From Desulfurivibrio alkaliphilus (GTDB lineage: Bacteria; Desulfobacterota; Desulfobulbia; Desulfobulbales; Desulfurivibrionaceae): 24,531 bases of DNA. Location: assembly GCA_011048585.1 (NCBI GenBank), contig DSDS01000149.1, forward strand, positions 1 through 24,531, read 5' to 3'. The notes under the pieces are model-generated. The model searched no databases. It saw only the letters and a program-made list of their open reading frames with translations, and had not been told where the DNA came from. A program made the translations under genes and the position numbers. This document shows, one piece after another, positions 7,181-14,359 of this stretch (the stretch's first letter is position 1; the number at the start of each line of letters is the position of its first letter).

Positions 7181-8248
7181 TCACGGTTCATCCGCCGGGC
7201 GGGAGAGCAGATAAAAAAAAGTTTGGACAAATTTACCGGAGATCACATCCACCAGCGGAAAGGTGATCGGCTCACGGCTGGGAAATTCACCGGCCAGGGC
7301 CAGGAACAGCTCGGCGGAAAGCTCGGCGGACCGCTGGCGGCAGGCCGTCACCAAGCTCCGCTCCTCTTCCCCGTCGGCCAGATCAGAAAAGCGGCAGGTC
7401 AGGGGGCGGGACGGGGCCACCAGGCAACGGTCGCCCTGGCTCAGGGGGCAAAGAAGCGGTTGGGCGGCATAAAGCCGGGCAAATCCCTCGGCCTGGCTGG
7501 CCGAGCTTTGCCGCAGTTCACGCCCGCGGCGGTAAATCTCCCCGCAGCGGGCGATGGCCGCCTGGCGCTCTTCACGGTGCAGCTTACGGTTGAGGTGGTG
7601 AGTCAGATAAGCGGCCTCGATCAGGGAGACCTCAACATAGCTGCCGCAGCAAGCGGCATGTTCGATACCGCAGCGCTTCGCCACACCCCGGTGGTCAAGG
7701 AAGGTGTCAATCCGGCTCAACAGCGCCTCATGATCAGCAAAAAAGGGGGCCAGGTCCACCAGGCTCTTCCACTCCAGAGCCGGCTCCCGGATGGTCAACC
7801 GCCCCTCCTTTTTACCAATCTTGCGCACCAGCCACCACTGGTAGAAATTGGCCGGTCTGGAGCGCATCTTCTTGATCTTCTGTTTTACCAACTTACTGCC
7901 CAACCCCCGCCGCAACAGATAGGCGGAGATCACCGTGCCGGTGCGGCCAATGCCGTAACGACAGTGAACATAAACCCTTTTGCCCAGGTAGATCGCCTCG
8001 TCCAACCAGTCCAGGGCCTCCTCCAAGGCCTGCAACTGGGGCGCCTCCTCATCCTCGATGGGCAGGTAATAGACCTCGAACCCCTGACCGTCCTGGATAT
8101 CGTGCAGATCGCAATACTCGGCGCAAAGGTTCATGATCGCGTCGATTCCCGCCGCCTTTAAAGCGTCCAGGTGATCGTAGGACATGGGTGCCGGTCCGGT
8201 GGCCAGATGGTCGGTTATCCAGTAGATGGCATAAGGGTTATCGCTCAT
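7181..8248 (-). CDS. Dual-specificity phosphatase fused to a YkgJ-type metal-binding domain
   Basis: Residues count from an ATG at 8260. Residues 8-150 form a dual-specificity protein phosphatase domain with the signature HCRYGIGRTGT (99-109): nucleophile C100, phosphate-binding R106, and the acidic loop LPIEDEEAP (general acid candidate D70). Residues 195-300 carry the cysteine pattern of the YkgJ zinc/iron-chelating family: C197, C204-C205, then CPLSQGDRCL and RPLTCR (C271, C279, C289). The combination suggests a phosphatase that is metal- or redox-responsive; that coupling is inference. ATG 8248 overlaps the stop of the upstream PEP-synthase-like gene as ATGA and has GGA upstream, so it is preferred over ATG 8260. 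Translational coupling points to a shared job with the upstream phosphotransferase. Confidence 0.88.
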   Translation of the reverse strand: MSDNPYAIYWITDHLATGPAPMSYDHLDALKAAGIDAIMNLCAEYCDLHDIQDGQGFEVYYLPIEDEEAPQLQALEEALDWLDEAIYLGKRVYVHCRYGIGRTGTVISAYLLRRGLGSKLVKQKIKKMRSRPANFYQWWLVRKIGKKEGRLTIREPALEWKSLVDLAPFFADHEALLSRIDTFLDHRGVAKRCGIEHAACCGSYVEVSLIEAAYLTHHLNRKLHREERQAAIARCGEIYRRGRELRQSSASQAEGFARLYAAQPLLCPLSQGDRCLVAPSRPLTCRFSDLADGEEERSLVTACRQRSAELSAELFLALAGEFPSREPITFPLVDVISGKFVQTFFYLLSRPADEP

Positions 8249-10800
8249 GGATTGGTCCATTTTTTTACCAGTTTATCGGCCATCCGGAGAGCGTCATCCT
8301 GGTTTTGCAAAGCCATGTCCAACAAAGGGGTCCGCCCCAGGAGGTAACCCAGGATCCGCAGGCGGAGCTGGGTGGCCTGATGGTCCCGGCGCATACATTT
8401 AGCCTCCAGCATATCACCCCGCACCTGCACCTGAAAACCGAAATGGAGCAACACCCTGGCGATCATGGCCAACCGCCAGCCTTTTTTTTCCGGACTGCCC
8501 CCCCCGCCTTTGAAGCGAAACTGGATATGATTCTCCTCCGGCCGCTGGCCTGAGAGGGCGTCAACCACAGCAAAATGGTAGCCGAAACGAAGCAGGAGGT
8601 GGGCATAATTCTTGGCCACCAGGGCGTAACTGGCCAGTTGGGAAGATTTGAGGCTGAAAATGCCGCCGCTGAGCTGATCGAAACGTTCCCAATCCAGGTG
8701 GAGCAGCCCCTTGTCCCACTTGATCTCCCCATCGGTCAGCCCGACCCAAACTGCCCGCATGGGGGCGCTGCGTAGTTGCTCGGGAGTCACGCTCCGGTCG
8801 GCTTCAGCGGCGGCAGCCAAACCTTCTCCCAGGTCCATAACCTGAATCACGATGGGGATTTCGGTCTCCAGGGTTTTGGCCCGGCGCAACCGGTTTCCCC
8901 CCTCCTCCGCCAGGGCAAACATCTCCCGGGTCCCCATTTCGTGGACAAAACGAACCAGATCATGGAAGGTCCGGCAGTTATCCGGGGTAAAATCCGCCCC
9001 TTGGGGATCGATCAGATTAAGGGGGGTAATCAACTCCAGTATGGGCGCCAGGCGATGCTGGAAGGGGCTGGGAGGCTTGGCCTGTTGCCGCTCCTGCCAG
9101 AGCAGCAGCTCCTCCACCTCCCCCTCGTAAACCACCCCTCGATAGGCATCCACGGTGACCGTCCGGCCCGGAGCAAGAGTATTAGCCATATCCCCCAGCC
9201 CCACCACCACCGGCAGCCTGAATTCCCGCGCCACCGAGGCGAAATGGCTGGCTTTGCTGCCCTGTTCGGCCAGCACGGCCTGGACCTTTTGGGCCAGTTG
9301 CACCAGGGCTGGGGGAATACCGGGAGTCACCAGGACCACGCCGGCAGGCACCTGATCCAGCTCCGCCTCGCCGCTGATCCGGTAAACGGGACCGGCGGCG
9401 ATCCCCACACTGGCCGGGGTGCCCACCTCCAACAAGACGCCGACATGTTTGGTCGGCGGCGGCGTGGCCGGATGTTCCTCCCGGGGCAGAGCTTCAGCTC
9501 CCGGCGTGCAGCTGCCACCGATGGACCGGGACTGAAGAATGATCAGTTTGTCGGTCTGGTCCTGGGACCACTCCACATCCTGGGGGGTGCCGAGCAGGGC
9601 CTCCAGCTCCAAACCCCACTTGGCCAGGGCGGTGGCGGAAGCATCTGCCAGGCAGAGCTCATCACTCCCCGCACCCCGGGCAGGCCTGCTCCCGCCTCTA
9701 TTGCTCCCCGGAGCCGCTTGCCGGGCCAGAAACTGTGCGGGATCCTGCCGGGAAACCAGCAGAATATCCGGCACCGTGCTGCCGTCCACCAGTCGGCTCC
9801 CCAGCCCGGGCACGGCGGTAATCACCAGGCAGGCCCCCCGACAGAGATCCAATGGATCCAGGGTGTACATAACTCCGCTGACCCTAGGGGCCAGCATGGG
9901 CAGAATCAGCACCGCCATGGCGGTCTGCCCGTCCTCAAGGCCGCTGTGCAGCCGATAGGTCAAGGCCCGGGGAGAGTATTTGCTGGCCAACACGGTTTTG
10001 TAGGCGGTGCAAATGTCCCGCTGCTCGACATCAAGAACGCTGGCATATTGACCGGCAAAGGAGATCTCGCCATCCTCGGCCATGGCGCTGCTGCGTACCG
10101 CCCAAGTCGCCACCGGACCGCCTGCCGTTATCCGGCCTAAGCCATCACCGATGGCCACCCTGACCTCTTCAGGTACCTCGCCGGCCATGATAATCTCCTG
10201 CAAAGCGGCAGCCACCGACGGGAGGCGTTCGGGCCGCCCCAGGCTGAGGCTCCGCAGTTGCCGGGCAATGGCCGACTGCAACCCGTTCTCTTCCAGGAAG
10301 GCGTGGAAAGCACTGGTGGTCACCACCAGGCCCGGCGGGACGGGGATCCGGGTTTCATGGCGAATCCGGGCCAGAATGGCGGCCTTGCCCCCCAACAGCT
10401 CGGGATAAGCCCAAGCCTCTTCCAGCAACAGGGTGTAGGGAGGGGTCGCGCCCCCCCTCGGGGAGGACAGCAGGGGGCGGAGTTGATCCAGAATACGGGC
10501 GTGGCTGGAGGTCAGTTGCTCATACTCCCCGGGCCGCATCTTTTGCAGGCAGTCAACCAGCCGGGCCAGAGCCGTGGCCAAGGCCTCCACCAGCAGAGCA
10601 ATCCGCGACCAATCTACGTAAATTGGGCGCTGCTGCATCTCCTCCAGCATGGTGATCAGCTTCAGGCAGCTTCGATCCGCCCGCAGCAGCCGCTGAAACA
10701 GTTCAAACCGGCGCCGCACCACCTTGTCCGGGGTAAACGTCCGCTCGGCCCAAGAGTTGATTCTGGCCCAAAGCATTGAGGAACTATCATTGCCGCTCAT
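8245..10800 (-). CDS. PEP-synthase/PPDK-like phosphotransferase with a non-canonical C-terminal domain
   Basis: The protein has 851 residues. An N-terminal helical region (1-120) is followed by a PPDK_N ATP-binding domain: LGGKAAILARI (136-146), PVPPGLVVTT (153-162), AVRSSAMAEDGEISFAGQY (234-252) and the closing QSR (423-425). A swivelling phosphohistidine domain (about 450-560) holds SKASHFASVAREF with catalytic H519. The PEP/pyruvate TIM barrel that completes PEP synthase is missing. Instead residues 575-851 form a domain I do not recognise. By analogy with rifampicin phosphotransferase and other PEPS-like enzymes, it probably transfers phosphate from ATP via H519 to an unknown acceptor. 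It lies 9 bases after the CheY-like gene and overlaps the phosphatase gene, so the three are tightly coupled. GGTGG precedes the ATG. Confidence 0.87.
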   Translation of the reverse strand: MSGNDSSSMLWARINSWAERTFTPDKVVRRRFELFQRLLRADRSCLKLITMLEEMQQRPIYVDWSRIALLVEALATALARLVDCLQKMRPGEYEQLTSSHARILDQLRPLLSSPRGGATPPYTLLLEEAWAYPELLGGKAAILARIRHETRIPVPPGLVVTTSAFHAFLEENGLQSAIARQLRSLSLGRPERLPSVAAALQEIIMAGEVPEEVRVAIGDGLGRITAGGPVATWAVRSSAMAEDGEISFAGQYASVLDVEQRDICTAYKTVLASKYSPRALTYRLHSGLEDGQTAMAVLILPMLAPRVSGVMYTLDPLDLCRGACLVITAVPGLGSRLVDGSTVPDILLVSRQDPAQFLARQAAPGSNRGGSRPARGAGSDELCLADASATALAKWGLELEALLGTPQDVEWSQDQTDKLIILQSRSIGGSCTPGAEALPREEHPATPPPTKHVGVLLEVGTPASVGIAAGPVYRISGEAELDQVPAGVVLVTPGIPPALVQLAQKVQAVLAEQGSKASHFASVAREFRLPVVVGLGDMANTLAPGRTVTVDAYRGVVYEGEVEELLLWQERQQAKPPSPFQHRLAPILELITPLNLIDPQGADFTPDNCRTFHDLVRFVHEMGTREMFALAEEGGNRLRRAKTLETEIPIVIQVMDLGEGLAAAAEADRSVTPEQLRSAPMRAVWVGLTDGEIKWDKGLLHLDWERFDQLSGGIFSLKSSQLASYALVAKNYAHLLLRFGYHFAVVDALSGQRPEENHIQFRFKGGGGSPEKKGWRLAMIARVLLHFGFQVQVRGDMLEAKCMRRDHQATQLRLRILGYLLGRTPLLDMALQNQDDALRMADKLVKKWTNP

Positions 10801-10809
10801 TGTCCACCA

Positions 10810-11181
10810 TCAGGCTTGACCATCTTTGGCCAAAATCTGGCCGGCCTTCTCCTCCAACTCGTCGATATCGATCGGCTTGATGCAATATTCATCGGCCCCG
10901 AGCTGGAGGGAAAGCTTGGCGGTTTCCAGGGTGGGATAACCGGTGAGTATCATCACCCGGACGCGGGGATTGATCTTTTTGATCTCCTCCAGCACCTCCA
11001 CGCCGCTCATCTTTTTGAGCTTTATATCCAGGATGGCCAGCTGGGGCGGGTTTGCGCGCACGTGGGCCAAGGCCGGCTCCTCGTCGCTGTATACATGCAC
11101 CTGATGTCCTTTACGGCTCAGAATCCGCCGGATCATCATACCCACATCCAACACGTCATCCAGGACCAGAATCTCCGCCAT
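10810..11181 (-). CDS. Single-domain CheY-like response regulator
   Basis: This is a 123-residue receiver with no output domain. Acidic pocket D8-D9, phospho-acceptor D52 (AILDIKLKKMSG), T80 and K102 (CIKPID) are all present, so it should accept phosphate. ATG 11181 is chosen because a full AAGGAGGT lies immediately upstream with normal spacing and receivers begin at this point. An ATG at 11235 overlaps the kinase stop as ATGA but would add 18 residues unlike the family. It is the direct neighbour of the two-CW kinase, its likely phosphodonor. Lacking a DNA-binding domain, it must act by protein contact, and the PEP-synthase-like enzyme 9 bases downstream is a candidate target. Confidence 0.92.
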   Translation of the reverse strand: MAEILVLDDVLDVGMMIRRILSRKGHQVHVYSDEEPALAHVRANPPQLAILDIKLKKMSGVEVLEEIKKINPRVRVMILTGYPTLETAKLSLQLGADEYCIKPIDIDELEEKAGQILAKDGQA

Positions 11182-11231
11182 CTTACCTCCTTGCGCCGCC
11201 CCGAAGCCTTGCAGCCCGGGTCTAAGACACG

Positions 11232-13322
11232 TCATCCTTTCTTGGGAATCTCAATACACTCATCGTCGGGCAGGATTTCGCCCTCCAGGGGCAACTCCAC
11301 AAAAAACACCGTACCCGGCCCGGGCTCATACTCACACTCCCCGGCAAAGTCCTGGTATTCGCTGGGAACGGGGCTGAGCACCGTGATCCGGCCGCCATGA
11401 TCTTTAATGATCCCGAAGGTGACCGAAAGTCCCAGTCCGGTGCCCTTGTCCACCGCCTTGGTGGTGAAAAACGGTTCGAAAACTTTGTCGAGATCCTCCT
11501 CGGCGACCCCGGTACCGGTATCCGCCACCGAAACCACCAGCCGACGGCGATGGGGGCAGAGCTTGGTCTTGACCGCGATGCAGCCGTCGGTGCCGATGGC
11601 GTCGGCGGCGTTGTTGAGCAGATTTATCCACACCTGCCGCAGCCGCTCCCTATCCCCGAAGATGGGCGGAATCTGTTCATCCAGGTTGGAGAGAATGACG
11701 ATCCGGTTCTGGCGGAAAATCTGTTCCACCAGATCCACCACCTCCCGAATGGAGTGATTGACATCCAACTTTTCCCGAGCCTGGTCGGTGCCCCGGGAAA
11801 AACTGAGCAGATCGGCGACAATTTTACGGCAGGCCTGGGTCTGTTTTTCAATAATCGCCACATCCTGGGCCACCTGATCGTTGGGCGGGAGATCTTTAAG
11901 CAGCAGTTGGGCATAGCCAAGAATAATACTCAGCGGAGTGTTGATCTCATGGGCCACCCCGCCGGCCAGCCGCCCCAGATCCTCCATCTTTTGCGAATGG
12001 ATCAGTTTTTCCTGGTACTGCTTGACCACGGTGATATCCCGGGCGGTGGAGAGCAGGCCGATGATCCGTTGGTTCTCGATCACCGGCACCTTGACCACGT
12101 GGTGCCACTTCTTGCCTTCTCCCCCCCTGGTCATGATCTCCTTGGAGAGTGGGGTTCTGGTCAAAAGAATCTGGCGGTCCTCATGGAAATTGCGGTCGGC
12201 CTGTTCCGGGTTCAGGATATCAAAGTCGGTATGCCCAACAACTTCATCCTCCTCCCGGCCCAGGTGGCGACAGAAAGCCTTGTTGACTGCCAGGTATACC
12301 AGTTTCTCATCCTGGAGGGCAACCATATCGGGGGTGACATCGAGGATGGTTTTCAGCAGTTGCTTCTGCCGACTCAATCTTTTTTCAGAACGGGAGAGTT
12401 CGTCGATATGATTTTTCAGTCTCCAGGCCATGTAATCGAACGACTCGGCCAAACTTTGGATCTCATCGCCGACACTATGCCGATATACCGGGCAATCCAG
12501 ACAGTTGGCCATCTTATCGGGAAATTCTCCGGCCCCGCAGCCGGGACAGAGGGTGCCGGCCACGTACCAGCAGCGCCGTTGTCGATCGCCGTAGGCCGGG
12601 CAGTTATCCTGGTGGCAATCCTTGATCTCCCAGCAGTTGCGGTCCAGGTTACCACTGACCCGCACATCCAGGTTGCCCTTGACCATGTTGCCCACCGAAG
12701 TGCGCAGGGCGTTGATCCGCCGGGTCACGGTACGGGCAAACAGGCCGCCGCCGATCAAGGCCAGCAGGGTCGCCCCCAGGGTCATGGTGATGCTGATCCT
12801 CATCAGCCGGTCCAGGGAGGCCTTTACCGAGCTGTAGGACAGCGCCACCCGCACCGTGCCCAGGCGGGTTTGTCCCAGCATTACCGGGGCGGCAAAATCA
12901 TAGAGGCGCTCCTCGCCGGTATCGAGAAACCGGACCGCGTAAGGCTGATCATCCTCCACCGGGTTGACCTGAAGCAGGGCCACCGGGAATCCCGTCCGAA
13001 AGCTGTGGGCCAGAACCTGACCGTCCCGATCCAGGAAAAAGGCGTAGGAGATATCCGCCTCCTCGCCGAGCTGGGTGATCTCGGTGGCCAGCACCGTGAG
13101 GCGCAAAAAATTCATCGCCAGGATCGATTCCACCGATCGGGCGGAAAGATTGATCGCCAGGATCTGGCCCCGCTTGATGGTTTCATCCAGGACGGTGCGG
13201 GAGCTGATGACATAGCTCATCGAACCCAGCAGCAATCCGAAGACGATAATGATCACGGCCAACCCCAGGCTGATTTTGGCCCGGAAGGAGAGATGGGTGA
13301 GAAAACGCAGTAGAATCCGCAT
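11232..13322 (-). CDS. Membrane sensor histidine kinase with a two-CW cysteine-rich insert
   Basis: The protein has 696 residues from ATG 13322 (a GTG one codon earlier is possible). Membrane helices at about 16-38 and 175-197 flank a periplasmic sensor. After the first part of HAMP comes an insert with eight cysteines (C230, C236, C241, C251, C259, C262, C274, C277) including NCWEIKDC and RCWYVAGTLC. This fits the small 'two-CW' domain seen in anaerobes and may bind metal or sense redox. Then come the rest of HAMP (DEIQSLAESFDYMA), a PAS domain (about 316-438), HisKA with H458 in GGVAHEINTPL, and HATPase with DTGTG (601-605) and DKGTGLGLS (625-633). It follows a PhnD-like lipoprotein gene by 20 bases and precedes the receiver gene by 50. 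The lipoprotein probably presents ligand to its sensor, as TorT does for TorS. Confidence 0.93.
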   Translation of the reverse strand: MRILLRFLTHLSFRAKISLGLAVIIIVFGLLLGSMSYVISSRTVLDETIKRGQILAINLSARSVESILAMNFLRLTVLATEITQLGEEADISYAFFLDRDGQVLAHSFRTGFPVALLQVNPVEDDQPYAVRFLDTGEERLYDFAAPVMLGQTRLGTVRVALSYSSVKASLDRLMRISITMTLGATLLALIGGGLFARTVTRRINALRTSVGNMVKGNLDVRVSGNLDRNCWEIKDCHQDNCPAYGDRQRRCWYVAGTLCPGCGAGEFPDKMANCLDCPVYRHSVGDEIQSLAESFDYMAWRLKNHIDELSRSEKRLSRQKQLLKTILDVTPDMVALQDEKLVYLAVNKAFCRHLGREEDEVVGHTDFDILNPEQADRNFHEDRQILLTRTPLSKEIMTRGGEGKKWHHVVKVPVIENQRIIGLLSTARDITVVKQYQEKLIHSQKMEDLGRLAGGVAHEINTPLSIILGYAQLLLKDLPPNDQVAQDVAIIEKQTQACRKIVADLLSFSRGTDQAREKLDVNHSIREVVDLVEQIFRQNRIVILSNLDEQIPPIFGDRERLRQVWINLLNNAADAIGTDGCIAVKTKLCPHRRRLVVSVADTGTGVAEEDLDKVFEPFFTTKAVDKGTGLGLSVTFGIIKDHGGRITVLSPVPSEYQDFAGECEYEPGPGTVFFVELPLEGEILPDDECIEIPKKG

Positions 13323-13342
13323 CACTTAGCCATCGTCCCTCG

Positions 13343-14263
13343 CTAAAGACCGGTCCGGCGGACCAGATCACGCACCGGCAGAAAGTCCGCGGGGGAAGCG
13401 GCGATTATCCTGCCCATGGCCGCCTGTTCCAGAATCAGCCGATCTTCAGGATCCTCACGATCCAGGGCCAGCAGAGCCTGCCTGATCCGCTCAACCACCT
13501 CATCGTCCAGTCCCGGGCGGGCGGCATAACTCCAACCGGGGTAGCGGGGAGTGCGAGCCAGCACCCTGATCCGGGAAAGGTCGATCTTGTCCGCCAGCAG
13601 TTCCAGGGCCCCCTCCCGCACCGTGCCCACGTCGTAGTGGCCGAAATAGACCCCCAGGATCACACTCTCCTGCTTGCCCCCCGGTCCCGGAGCGAAGGCA
13701 ATTTCAGCAAAATCCGCGGGAGTAATGCCGTGATCGATGAAGTGGCCCAGCCCGAACAGGTAACCGCCGGCGGAAAACTGGTCCACCGCGATCCAGCGCT
13801 TGCCCCGGCAATCCGCCAAGGTGGTGATTTCGTCGTTGTCCCGGCGGCTGATGATCAGACCGCCAAAGGCGGCCTCTCCGGTCAACTCAATAATTTTGGC
13901 GAAAACCCTGGCCCCGTGACGCTCGGTGGCCAGGGCGTGCACAAAGGGGTTGGCGTAGGAGATATCGATCTTGCCATGGGCGAGCATCTGAATGTGGTCG
14001 TGGAAATTTTCCGTAAACACCTGGCGAATATCCAGGCCGGTGGTCGCGGCCAGATAGCGGATCAGCGCCTGATGGCGTTCAAACGATACCGTGTGCGAAA
14101 ACTGGGGCAGATAAGCGTAGGTTATCACCGGCTGACGCACTTCCGGGCTGATCTCCTCCCGTAAGCTGAGATCGACCTTCAAAGGCGCGGGCCGATCATC
14201 GCAGCCGAGGAAAACCAGCACCAGGGCAAAACAGAGCAATGACAGGATCCGGCGCATGGACAC
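13343..14263 (-). CDS. PhnD-family periplasmic substrate-binding lipoprotein
   Basis: The protein has 306 residues. A hydrophobic leader ends in FLGC with C21 as the likely lipidated cysteine, although Phe at -3 is not ideal. The mature part has the PhnD/SsuA/transferrin-like pattern: TYAYLPQFS near 50, FERHQALIRYLAATTGLDI, then DISYANPFVHALA and the second-lobe motif DQFSAGGYLFGLGHF. No ABC permease or ATPase is nearby, and a histidine kinase gene follows at once, so it probably serves as a ligand sensor rather than a transport component. The ligand cannot be told; phosphonate or another oxyanion is only suggested by family. The start is GTG 14263, with AGAGG 6 bases upstream; the ATG at 14257 has poorer spacing. 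It is the first gene of the six-gene operon. Confidence 0.87.
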   Translation of the reverse strand: MSMRRILSLLCFALVLVFLGCDDRPAPLKVDLSLREEISPEVRQPVITYAYLPQFSHTVSFERHQALIRYLAATTGLDIRQVFTENFHDHIQMLAHGKIDISYANPFVHALATERHGARVFAKIIELTGEAAFGGLIISRRDNDEITTLADCRGKRWIAVDQFSAGGYLFGLGHFIDHGITPADFAEIAFAPGPGGKQESVILGVYFGHYDVGTVREGALELLADKIDLSRIRVLARTPRYPGWSYAARPGLDDEVVERIRQALLALDREDPEDRLILEQAAMGRIIAASPADFLPVRDLVRRTGL

Positions 14264-14285
14264 GGTTGACCTCTTTAAACGGCAG

Positions 14286-14326
14286 GCCTGAACGTTCAGC
14301 GGCGCATCTCCGCTGAACGTTCAGGC
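14286..14326. repeat. Perfect 17-bp inverted repeat with a nested palindrome in each arm
   Basis: The arms at 14286-14302 and 14310-14326 are exact reverse complements, separated by the 7 bases CGCATCT. Each arm contains the 12-base palindrome CTGAACGTTCAG (14288-14299 and 14313-14324, centres 25 bases apart). It lies 34 bases after the TauE stop and 23 bases before the start of the PhnD-like gene, both on the minus strand. As RNA it would be a very stable hairpin that could end the TauE transcript, although no clear U-run follows on the minus strand. As DNA it could be a double operator for the signalling operon. Confidence 0.8.
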
Positions 14327-14359
14327 TAAAGGTTGCTCAGGGGATGGATATGTTCAACT

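Noticed and set aside
8776..10140. A 454-codon plus-strand open frame antisense to the PEPS-like gene
   Set aside because: The sequence is His/Gly/Pro-rich low-complexity shadow coding, while the minus-strand frame has clear PPDK_N motifs.
11397..13313. A 638-codon plus-strand open frame across the two-CW kinase gene
   Set aside because: It is exactly antisense to a kinase with all family motifs. Long antisense frames are expected in GC-rich DNA, and its product has no recognisable domain.
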